Assembly (NCBI RefSeq): GCF_000173615.1 | Contig: NZ_ABZS01000085.1 | Location: forward strand, 1 to 6,924 | Reading direction: 5' to 3' | DNA length: 6,924 nt | Source of the DNA: Sulfurihydrogenibium yellowstonense SS-5 | GTDB lineage: Bacteria; Aquificota; Aquificia; Aquificales; Hydrogenothermaceae | Shown here: positions 1 through 6,383 of the stretch, in pieces | How the letters are laid out: each line of letters starts with the position of its first letter | How positions within the stretch are numbered: position 1 is the stretch's first letter | The notes under the pieces: generated by a model | The model's input: only the letters and a program-made list of their open reading frames with translations | The model's database searches: none | What the model was told of the DNA's origin: nothing | Position numbers and translations under genes: made by a program

Positions 1-385
1 TCGGAGCCATTTTAGGAACAGGACCTAAAAAGTGTTTAAAGTAGCCAATACCATTTTCTCTAATGCCTTCAAAGTTGTATATAAAGAACACTAAAAGAGC
101 AAGAGCCATTGTTGTGTTTAAGTTTGCTGTTGGAGATTCTAAACCTGGTATCATTCCAATTAAGTTTCCAAAGAATACAAACAATCCAATTGATGCTATC
201 AATGGAAAGTATTTTCTACCTTTTTCACCCATATTTTCTTTTATAAGATTATCTATAAATTCTATGTATATCTCAAATACGTTTTGAATAGGTGTCGGTA
301 TTAATGATGGCTTTTTTGCAAAAATGGTAAATATAATCGGAACCACTATTAACACTATAAGAGCCATTATGACATGTTGTTCCAT
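1..385 (-). CDS. atpB: ATP synthase F0 subunit a, N-terminal part (cut by left window edge)
   Basis: Subunit a forms the stator half-channels that pass protons to the c-ring in the membrane. The minus-strand frame is open from the ATG at 385-383 to the window edge, giving 128 residues of a protein that usually has about 215-270. Hydrophobic segments lie at about residues 5-22, 61-81 and 93-105. The stretch at 76-98 (IGMIPGLESPTANLNTTMAL) is the conserved subunit a region around the Gly-x-Ile-Pro-Gly and Pro-Thr-x-Asn-Leu-Asn motifs. The essential Arg (R210 in E. coli) lies in the missing C-terminal part and cannot be checked. The short N-terminus is inferred to be the compact form without a long periplasmic extension. 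The gene has its own promoter and is not joined to the atpHAGD cluster upstream. The identification is firm; only the 3' end is unknown. Confidence 0.93.
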   Translation of the reverse strand, partial: MEQHVIMALIVLIVVPIIFTIFAKKPSLIPTPIQNVFEIYIEFIDNLIKENMGEKGRKYFPLIASIGLFVFFGNLIGMIPGLESPTANLNTTMALALLVFFIYNFEGIRENGIGYFKHFLGPVPKMAP

Positions 386-388
386 TTG

Positions 389-395
389 CTCCTCC
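389..395 (-). promoter_or_regulatory. Ribosome binding site of atpB (GGAGGAG)
   Basis: On the minus strand GGAGG is followed by five bases (AGCAA) and then the ATG at 385. This supports that ATG as the start. Another in-frame ATG at 397-395 directly abuts this motif, so it would leave no Shine-Dalgarno upstream of itself. Confidence 0.8.
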
Positions 396-415
396 ATTAT
401 ATTTAATTCTGTAAT

Positions 416-444
416 ATTATACAGGATTTTTTTAAGCTTGTAAA
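416..444 (-). promoter_or_regulatory. Sigma70-type promoter of atpB
   Basis: On the minus strand TTTACA (444-439, five of six matches to TTGACA) is followed by exactly 17 bases and then a perfect TATAAT (421-416). Transcription would start near 408-410, giving a leader of about 25 bases with the ribosome binding site inside it. The promoter was read from sequence only, but the match in both boxes and in spacing is unusually good. It implies that atpB is transcribed independently of ychF and of the other atp genes. Confidence 0.78.
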
Positions 445-517
445 TTTATTGTATAAGTCATATTAGTTTAAGAAAAATATAAAAAACTAATACGTTGAGT
501 GATAATTCAATAAAAGT

Positions 518-614
518 AAGAGATTCCGCCGGCTGCAGAATGACATCCAAGGTTATCCTTCTGATGCTTATCAATCAACCTTTCTCTGTCATTTCTGAGC
601 GAAGCGAAGAATCT
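518..614. repeat. Inverted pair of short interspersed repeats
   Basis: The unit at 518-545 starts AGATTC (521-526) and ends CAGAATGACA (536-545). The unit at 587-614 is the reverse-orientation counterpart, starting TGTCATTTCTG and ending GAATCT (609-614). The ends pair with each other: AGATTC with GAATCT, and AATGACA with TGTCATT plus CAG with CTG beyond one extra T. Single-stranded copies could therefore fold into a long hairpin with the 41 bases between the units as loop. GAGCGAAGCGAAGAATCT-type strings of this kind recur between genes in many bacterial genomes. That is recalled knowledge and I could not count copies here. Confidence 0.7.
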
Positions 615-635
615 TATATTTTTTTTTTCTCAATC

Positions 636-681
636 CAAAAAATCAAAAAGAGATCCTTAGGCCTTCGGCCTCAGGATGACA
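636..681 (+). repeat. Interspersed repeat unit containing a GC-rich hairpin
   Basis: This unit runs from an A-rich AAAAAATCAAAA segment (637-648), through GATCCTTAGGC (652-662), to CAGGATGACA (672-681). A diverged copy in the opposite orientation lies at 2237-2284. On the minus strand of that copy the same order appears: AAAAAATCAAAA, AATCTTTAGGC, CAGGATGACA. Agreement at both ends and in the middle, with a variable part between, argues for common descent rather than chance. The central stem at 653-677 also serves as the putative ychF terminator. Confidence 0.7.
637..677 (-). terminator. Likely intrinsic terminator of the ychF unit
   Basis: On the minus strand bases 677-653 form a stem with arms ATCCT/AGGAT, one G-A mismatch, then AGGCC/GGCCT closing a three-base GAA loop. 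It is followed by CTCTTTTTGATTTTTT. It lies 67 bases past the ychF stop and upstream of the atpB promoter, where a terminator is expected. The stem belongs to an interspersed repeat, so its terminator role is an inference from shape and position. Confidence 0.6.
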
Positions 682-703
682 AGAAAAGATAAATTTACAA
701 AAA

Positions 704-717
704 TTTTGGAATACCCT
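704..717. repeat. Conserved tail of the repeat cluster (copy 1)
   Basis: TTTTGGAATACCCT here matches TTTTGGAACACCCT at 2409-2422 in 13 of 14 positions. In each gene-free stretch it stands at the right-hand end of the repeat cluster, so it may mark a common element boundary. Confidence 0.5.
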
Positions 718-744
718 TAGTCTCTCGACTTTCACCTATCATGT

Positions 745-1857
745 TTAAACATTGAATCTGAAATACATAATATCGCCGTCTTTAACAACATACTCTTTTC
801 CTTCTATTCTTACCATTCCAAGCTCTTTTGCTTTTTGCATTGAGCCAATTTTAATATAGTCATCATAATTTATCACTTCTGCCGCAATAAAACCTCTTTC
901 TATGTCTGAGTGAATTTCTCCTGCTGCTTGGGGTGCTTTTGTCCCTCTTTTTATCGTCCATGCTCTTGCTTCTTTTTCTCCTGCTGTAAAGTAAGTAATC
1001 AGATCAAGAAGTGCATAGCCTGTTTTAATCATTCTGTTTAGTCCTGGCTCTTTTAAGCCAAGGGCGTTTAGAAATTCCTGTCTTTCTTCTTTTGGAAGTT
1101 CTATTAATTCTTGCTCAACTTTTCCACATAAAACTACCACTGGTGCATTTTCTTGTTTTGCTTTTTCTTTAAGTTGCTGTAAATATACATTTCCTTCTCC
1201 TTCCGGCAAATCTTCTTCTGGAATGTTTGCAACATACATAAGCGGTTTTATTGTTATTGGATAAAGAGTTCTTGTAAGCCACTGTATCTCTTCTTCTTCA
1301 AATTTATCAAGATTTGTTCTAAGTGGTTTTAAATCCTCTAAAATAGCTTTAGCTTTTTCTAAGACTTGAACTTCAAATTTAGCTTCTTTATTTCCTGTTT
1401 TTGCAGCTTTCGCTGACCTTTCATATCTTTTTTCTATTGATTGTAAATCTGCTAATATTAGTTCTGTTTCAATTATTTCAGCATCTCTTACAGGATTTAC
1501 AGAACCTTCTACATGAATAATATCCGGATCATCAAAACATCTGACAACGTGCGCAATGGCTGATACTTGTCTTATGTTTGCTAAAAATTGATTACCTAAG
1601 CCTTCTCCTTTGCTTGCTCCTCTAACAAGACCTGCTATATCTACAAATTCTATCGTTGCAGGAACTATGTTTTTACTTTTTTCCAGCTCTGCAATTTTAT
1701 AAAGTCTTTCATCAGGAACGTTAACTATTCCAACGTTTGGGTCTATAGTGCAAAATGGATAGTTAGCAACTCCTGCCTTTGCTGTTTCTGTAAGCGCATT
1801 AAAAATCGTAGATTTTCCAACATTAGGTAATCCTACTATTCCAACGTTCATTTTCAT
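745..1857 (-). CDS. ychF: Obg-family P-loop NTPase YchF/OLA1
   Basis: YchF is a cytoplasmic, ribosome-associated P-loop NTPase of the Obg group. Family members hydrolyse ATP in preference to GTP and have been linked to stress responses. At 370 residues it is close to the usual 360-365. The Walker A/G1 motif is GLPNVGKST (9-17), the G3 motif is DIAG (73-76) followed by the family stretch GASKGEGLGNQFL (80-92), and G4 is NIPE (211-214). NxxE in place of the GTPase NKxD is the YchF hallmark that goes with ATP use. A helical insert spans about 130-190 and a C-terminal TGS domain about 283-368, ending MYFRFNV. The first ATG (1857) is preferred: GAGGTGG at 1868-1874 lies 10 bases ahead, while the ATG two codons later is further off. 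Its ATG overlaps the upstream stop (ATGA), implying translational coupling. No key residue is missing. Confidence 0.96.
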   Translation of the reverse strand: MKMNVGIVGLPNVGKSTIFNALTETAKAGVANYPFCTIDPNVGIVNVPDERLYKIAELEKSKNIVPATIEFVDIAGLVRGASKGEGLGNQFLANIRQVSAIAHVVRCFDDPDIIHVEGSVNPVRDAEIIETELILADLQSIEKRYERSAKAAKTGNKEAKFEVQVLEKAKAILEDLKPLRTNLDKFEEEEIQWLTRTLYPITIKPLMYVANIPEEDLPEGEGNVYLQQLKEKAKQENAPVVVLCGKVEQELIELPKEERQEFLNALGLKEPGLNRMIKTGYALLDLITYFTAGEKEARAWTIKRGTKAPQAAGEIHSDIERGFIAAEVINYDDYIKIGSMQKAKELGMVRIEGKEYVVKDGDIMYFRFNV

Positions 1858-2120
1858 TTATCTTCTACCACCTCTTTTTCAAATATTGTTTTTAAACGGT
1901 TAATTAATTTAACTTCGTCTGAAAAAAGTGCAACCTTTCTTTCTTCAGGTATTTCGTATATCAGTTTAAATGTTCCGTCATAAAGCTTCTTTATAAACAA
2001 ATCAAATTTTTTCCCATCTTTGTATCCTGTTATCCAAATCTCTCTTGATTTATCATGGTAAAAAATCGGATATTCTTCTGAACATACTAATACTTCATAA
2101 GCTTCTAAAATTTTTTCCAT
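1854..2120 (-). CDS. Unrecognised 88-residue acidic protein, coupled to ychF
   Basis: I do not recognise this protein. It has 88 residues with a net charge of about -3 (19 Asp/Glu, 16 Lys/Arg), 13 aromatic residues, a single Cys (13), and no signal peptide or membrane segment. The middle alternates hydrophobic and charged residues with Asp-Gly turns (35-36, 48-49). This suggests beta strands near 27-33, 38-45 and 50-57, followed by an amphipathic helix at about 67-83, which would make a small soluble alpha+beta domain. It has a clear ribosome binding site (GAGG at 2126-2129, five bases before the ATG), an extended -10 promoter upstream, and a 4-base ATGA overlap with ychF. These make it a real gene rather than a chance frame. 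Being first in a two-gene unit suggests shared expression with YchF, but no function can be assigned. Confidence 0.82.
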   Translation of the reverse strand: MEKILEAYEVLVCSEEYPIFYHDKSREIWITGYKDGKKFDLFIKKLYDGTFKLIYEIPEERKVALFSDEVKLINRLKTIFEKEVVEDK

Positions 2121-2149
2121 CGTAACCTCTAAGATGCTTTAAAATATCA

Positions 2150-2158
2150 ATTATATCA
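2150..2158 (-). promoter_or_regulatory. Extended -10 promoter of the 88-residue gene and ychF
   Basis: The minus strand reads TGATATAAT (2158-2150), a perfect TGnTATAAT extended -10 box. It lies about 30 bases upstream of the ATG at 2120. At 17-base spacing the -35 position reads ACTTCA, a poor match. That is acceptable for an extended -10 promoter but lowers certainty. Confidence 0.6.
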
Positions 2159-2159
2159 T

Positions 2160-2173
2160 AGATTAACTAATCT
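2160..2173. promoter_or_regulatory. Dyad AGATTA-AC-TAATCT in the promoter spacer
   Basis: A perfect six-base inverted repeat with a two-base centre lies directly upstream of the extended -10 box, filling the space between it and the -35 position. Its placement would suit an operator. AT-rich sequence makes such dyads fairly common by chance, so this is only a candidate. Confidence 0.3.
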
Positions 2174-2229
2174 GAAGTTAGTTCTTCTATTCTTGCTATA
2201 AGAATGTTCTAAAATTCTCACAAGTTCAC

Positions 2230-2306
2230 TTTTCCGTGTCATCCTGGGACTGTAAGCCTAAAGATTCCCTCTTTTGATTTTTTGACTTAAAAAGGAAAAC
2301 GGAAAA
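2230..2306 (-). repeat. Reverse-orientation repeat unit framed by an 8-base inverted repeat
   Basis: TGTCATCCTG at 2237-2246 and GATTTTTTG at 2276-2284 delimit a diverged, reversed copy of the unit at 636-681. The unit is framed by perfectly complementary TTTTCCGT (2230-2237) and ACGGAAAA (2299-2306), so the segment could fold back on itself. Unlike the copy near ychF it lacks the strong central GGCC stem. Confidence 0.55.
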
Positions 2307-2309
2307 TTT

Positions 2310-2378
2310 TTCGCCGACTTCAGAATGACAAAATATGAACATGAAGACGAAGAATCTTCGCACGGCTACAAAATGACA
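2310..2378 (+). repeat. Two forward repeat units ending in AATGACA
   Basis: TCGCCGACTTCAGAATGACA (2311-2330) and the unit at 2348-2378 (from CGAAGAATCTTCG to CTACAAAATGACA) both resemble the unit at 518-545. The second shares CGGCTRCARAATGACA with it. CGAAGA-A-TCTTCG at 2348-2360 is a perfect six-base dyad with a one-base centre. Confidence 0.6.
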
Positions 2379-2468
2379 GGCAAGATGATACCTTTACTAA
2401 AAAAACTTTTTTGGAACACCCTCCCTAAGTTGAGTTGATAAATTTATGTTAAATTTAAGATTATTTTT

Positions 2469-2502
2469 AAAATAAAACCCGGGACTATTTTTAAGCCCCG
2501 GG
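2469..2502 (-). terminator. Intrinsic terminator of the atpHAGD operon
   Basis: On the minus strand bases 2502-2478 form a nine-base-pair stem: CCCGGG, a G-U wobble, then CU/AG, with a seven-base UAAAAAU loop. TTTTATTTT (2477-2469) follows at once. The stem starts 13 bases after the atpD stop codon. The wobble is G-U in minus-strand RNA but would be an A-C mismatch in plus-strand RNA, so the signal favours the atp direction. Its place shows that the operon ends at atpD. Confidence 0.88.
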
Positions 2503-2515
2503 ACTATTAACTTAA

Positions 2516-3940
<1,425 letters not shown>

Positions 3941-3946
3941 TTATAT

Positions 3947-3953
3947 CCTCCTT
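3947..3953 (-). promoter_or_regulatory. Ribosome binding site of atpD (AAGGAGG)
   Basis: A full-consensus Shine-Dalgarno lies six bases before the atpD ATG. High translation suits beta, which is needed in three copies per enzyme. Confidence 0.85.
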
Positions 3954-3959
3954 AGTTTT

Positions 3960-4835
3960 TTACTTAATTGCTTCTGCAGCATTAATAATATCAATAAGTT
4001 CGGTAGTGATTGCCTCTTGTCTTGCTTTATTGAATATGATCGTCCATTTTCTAATGGCTTCGCCTGCATTTTTCGTTGCATTATCCATCGCAAGCATCCT
4101 TGCAGAATGTTCTGCAGTAGATGATTCCACTAAAGCTCTAAACAATTGATAATTTATATATCTTTGTAGTAAAGAGCTTAAAACTTCTTCTTTTGATGGT
4201 TCTATGTTGTACACTGATACTTCTTCTAATTTCTTTGAGGAAGCAGTAGATTCAAGTGGTAGTAATTTTCTAATCTTTGTCTCATATGTAGAAGAGGTTA
4301 TTAGTTCATTATTAAATAGATAAACAGCATCAGACTTTTTATCTATAAATCTTGATGCAAGAATTCCACCAACTTTTGCAGTGTAAGTTAAATTTACTTG
4401 GTCTCTGTAAATATCCTCATAGGCTTCTATTATGTTAAATCCTTTATTTTTGTAAAAATTGACCCCTTTTCTACCAATTAGGAGAAGGTTTACTTCTTTG
4501 CCTTCACTTTTTAACCTTTGAATCTCTCTCCAAGCTGTTTTTATAACGTTTGAGTTGAATGCACCGGCCAGCCCTCTGTCTGCCGTAATAATTACCAAAT
4601 CTACGCTTTTTTCTTCTCTTTTTTCAAGAAGTGGATGAGATTCTCTATCGATATAAACAGCTAAGTCTTCTATCAACTCATAGAGTTTATTTGAATATGG
4701 TCTTGTTGCGTATAAGAGTGCTTGTGCCTTTCTTAATTTGGCAGCAGAAACTGCCTTCATTGCTTTTGTAATTCTTTGAGTATTTTTTATACCGTTTATT
4801 TTTCTTTTAATATCTCTTGGTGATAACTTAGCCAT
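3960..4835 (-). CDS. atpG: ATP synthase F1 subunit gamma (central stalk)
   Basis: Gamma is the rotor shaft that couples c-ring rotation to the catalytic changes in beta. The 291 residues fit the bacterial length. The N-terminal helix (about 3-55) has the typical RDIKRKINGIKNTQRITKAM opening (7-26). The central Rossmann-like domain shows TADRGLAGAFNSNV (84-97), and the C-terminal helix (about 210-291) ends with the family signature ITTELIDIINAAEAI (276-290). In that signature the usual Gly of the Gly-Ala pair is Ala (286), a conservative change that may be normal in this lineage. No plant-type regulatory cysteine loop is present, and the protein has no Cys at all. The gene begins 11 bases after atpA, and its Shine-Dalgarno overlaps the atpA stop codon, so translation is likely coupled. 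Confidence 0.97.
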   Translation of the reverse strand: MAKLSPRDIKRKINGIKNTQRITKAMKAVSAAKLRKAQALLYATRPYSNKLYELIEDLAVYIDRESHPLLEKREEKSVDLVIITADRGLAGAFNSNVIKTAWREIQRLKSEGKEVNLLLIGRKGVNFYKNKGFNIIEAYEDIYRDQVNLTYTAKVGGILASRFIDKKSDAVYLFNNELITSSTYETKIRKLLPLESTASSKKLEEVSVYNIEPSKEEVLSSLLQRYINYQLFRALVESSTAEHSARMLAMDNATKNAGEAIRKWTIIFNKARQEAITTELIDIINAAEAIK

Positions 4836-4842
4836 CGTTTAT

Positions 4843-4849
4843 CTCCTTA
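4843..4849 (-). promoter_or_regulatory. atpG ribosome binding site overlapping the atpA stop
   Basis: The minus strand reads TAAGGAG, in which TAA is the atpA stop and AAGGAG the atpG Shine-Dalgarno, seven bases before the atpG ATG. A ribosome ending atpA sits on the next initiation site, a common coupling arrangement. Confidence 0.8.
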
Positions 4850-6361
4850 GAATGCTACCTTTTGTTTGAATTCTTTAACAGCAGCATCAAGTTTAGCTTT
4901 TATATCATCTGTTAATGCTTTTTCTCTTCTGATTGCTTCCAAGATATCCGGTTTTTCTGTATCTAAGAATGCATAAAATTCTTTTTCAAATTTTTGTATT
5001 GCATTAACCGGAACATCGTCTAAATATCCTTGTCCGGCTACGTATATAATAGCAACTTGTTTTTCAACCGGAACAGGTTGGTTTGGCGGTTGTTTTAAAA
5101 GTTCAACCATTCTTTGTCCTCTTGCAATTTGTGCCTGTGTAGCTTTATCAAGTTCAGAAGCAAACTGAACGAATGCCTCAAGTTCTCTGTATTGTGCAAG
5201 GTCAAGTCTTAATGTACCTGCAACTTGCTTCATAGCTTTAATCTGTGCTGCACCACCAACCCTTGATACAGAGATACCTACGTTAATAGCAGGTCTAATA
5301 CCTTTATAGAAAAGGTCTGCTTCCAAGAATATCTGACCATCCGTAATAGAGATAACGTTTGTTGGGATATAAGCTGCAACGTCACCCGCTTGAGTTTCAA
5401 TGATAGGCAATGCTGTTAAAGAGCCTGCCCCAAGCTCGTCGTTTAATTTTGCAGCTCTTTCTAATAATCTTGAATGTAGGTAGAAGACGTCTCCCGGATA
5501 AGCTTCCCTTCCCGGCGGTCTTCTTAAAAGCAATGATAACTGTCTGTATGCGTAAGCATGCTTTGTTAGGTCATCATAAATTACTAATGCATGCATTCCA
5601 TTGTCTCTAAAATATTCACCGATTGTACATCCTACGAATGGAGCTATGTATTGCATAGTTGCCGGGTCTGAAGATGTAGCAGCAACTACAGTTGTATATT
5701 CCATAGCACCATGTTTTTGTAATGTTTCTACTATATGAACTACGTTAGCCCTCTTTTGTCCGATTGCAACGTAAATACAATATACTCCTTGACCCTTTTG
5801 GTTTAGGATTGTATCTATTGCAATTGTTGTTTTACCTGTTGCTCTATCACCAATGATAAGCTCCCTTTGCCCTCTTCCGATTGGAATCATTGCGTCAATA
5901 GCTTTAATACCTGTTTGGAGCGGCTCGTGAACAGATTTTCTTTTTACTACTCCCGGAGCAATTTTTTCAACTGGAGAGTAGTATGCTATATCCGTTAATG
6001 GTCCTTTTCCATCAATTGGATTTCCAAGTCCATCGACAACTCTTCCAAGTAAACCTTTTCCTACTGGAACAGATAGGATTTTTCCAGTTCTTTTAACTAT
6101 ACTACCTTCTTTAACAGCCACGTCTGAACCAAGCAAAACCGCACCTACATTGTCCTCTTCAAGGTTGAATACAACGCCAACGATTCCACTTTCAAACTCA
6201 AGCATCTCACCCATCATAGCTTTTTCAAGACCGTAGATACGAGCGACACCGTCACCAACTTGGATAACTGTTCCGATTTCTTCTAAGTTTGCACTTACTT
6301 GAAATTCCTCAATTTGTTTGTTTAAATTTTCTAATACTTCATCAGCTCTTATTACAGACAT
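4847..6361 (-). CDS. atpA: ATP synthase F1 subunit alpha
   Basis: Alpha alternates with beta in the F1 hexamer. It holds the non-catalytic nucleotide sites and supplies the arginine finger to the catalytic ones. Its 504 residues are close to the usual 500-513. The N-terminal helix that binds delta (about 1-25) precedes the beta-barrel (about 26-95). Walker A is GDRATGKT (171-178), Walker B is around HALVIYDD (257-264), and the signature [11 protein letters not shown] (357-367) ends in Arg367, the equivalent of E. coli Arg376. The C-terminal helical domain follows. All these motifs are intact. The start at 6361 has AGGAGG (6372-6377) ten bases upstream and begins MSVIRADEV, in line with family starts. 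The gene lies 22 bases after atpH and 11 before atpG. Confidence 0.98.
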   Translation of the reverse strand: MSVIRADEVLENLNKQIEEFQVSANLEEIGTVIQVGDGVARIYGLEKAMMGEMLEFESGIVGVVFNLEEDNVGAVLLGSDVAVKEGSIVKRTGKILSVPVGKGLLGRVVDGLGNPIDGKGPLTDIAYYSPVEKIAPGVVKRKSVHEPLQTGIKAIDAMIPIGRGQRELIIGDRATGKTTIAIDTILNQKGQGVYCIYVAIGQKRANVVHIVETLQKHGAMEYTTVVAATSSDPATMQYIAPFVGCTIGEYFRDNGMHALVIYDDLTKHAYAYRQLSLLLRRPPGREAYPGDVFYLHSRLLERAAKLNDELGAGSLTALPIIETQAGDVAAYIPTNVISITDGQIFLEADLFYKGIRPAINVGISVSRVGGAAQIKAMKQVAGTLRLDLAQYRELEAFVQFASELDKATQAQIARGQRMVELLKQPPNQPVPVEKQVAIIYVAGQGYLDDVPVNAIQKFEKEFYAFLDTEKPDILEAIRREKALTDDIKAKLDAAVKEFKQKVAF

Positions 6362-6371
6362 CTATCTTTAA

Positions 6372-6377
6372 CCTCCT
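6372..6377 (-). promoter_or_regulatory. Ribosome binding site of atpA (AGGAGG)
   Basis: A consensus Shine-Dalgarno lies in the 22-base gap between atpH and atpA. Its ten-base distance from the ATG is at the long end of the useful range, and no better start codon lies nearer. Confidence 0.75.
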
Positions 6378-6383
6378 TTTATA

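Larger units (their letters stand above)
386..744. other. Gene-free stretch between ychF and atpB
   Basis: These 359 bases hold no convincing gene. From right to left they contain a conserved 14-base tail (704-717), a repeat unit that doubles as the likely ychF terminator (636-681), an inverted pair of repeat units (518-614), an AT-rich spacer, and the atpB promoter and ribosome binding site. The plus-strand open frame across 495-692 runs through the repeats and is not credible as a protein. Confidence 0.75.
2201..2422. repeat. Second repeat cluster, possibly a small non-autonomous element
   Basis: The cluster is 222 bases long and non-coding. Its right end TTTTGGAACACCCT (2409-2422) pairs imperfectly with AGAATGTTCTAAAA (2201-2214) at the left: 11 of 14 positions agree with the reverse complement, like degraded terminal inverted repeats. 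Inside are three units with the TGTCAT/ATGACA core (2237-2284 reversed; 2310-2330 and 2348-2378 forward). There is no transposase and no clear target-site duplication. An element origin is inferred from layout only. Confidence 0.45.
2121..2515. other. Gene-free stretch between atpD and the 88-residue gene
   Basis: These 395 bases contain no credible coding frame. From right to left they hold the atpD terminator (2469-2502), an AT-rich spacer, the second repeat cluster (2201-2422), and the promoter and ribosome binding site of the small gene (2126-2158). Confidence 0.75.

Noticed and set aside
383..397. Earlier in-frame ATG for atpB at 397-395
   Set aside because: It directly abuts the Shine-Dalgarno GGAGGAG and has no ribosome binding site of its own, so the ATG at 385 fits better.
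494..505. GTTGAGTGATAA resembling GTTGAGTTGATAA at 2429-2441 as a shared element edge
   Set aside because: It needs a gap, lies on opposite sides of the two clusters, and is short enough to be chance in AT-rich sequence.
518..681. CRISPR array
   Set aside because: The units are degenerate, in mixed orientation, and separated by unequal non-unique spacers. No cas genes are in view.
495..692. Plus-strand open frame of 65 codons between atpB and ychF
   Set aside because: It starts at a TTG with no ribosome binding site, runs entirely through the repeat units, and its product is just translated repeat with no protein-like pattern.
719..730. AGTC-TCTC-GACT stem just after ychF as its terminator
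   Set aside because: It has only four base pairs, no GC-rich arm and no T-run directly after it. The stem at 653-677 is far better.
2503..2515. A remnant of atpC (epsilon) after atpD
   Set aside because: Only 13 bases separate the atpD stop from the terminator stem, and no epsilon-like frame exists in 2121-2515 on either strand.
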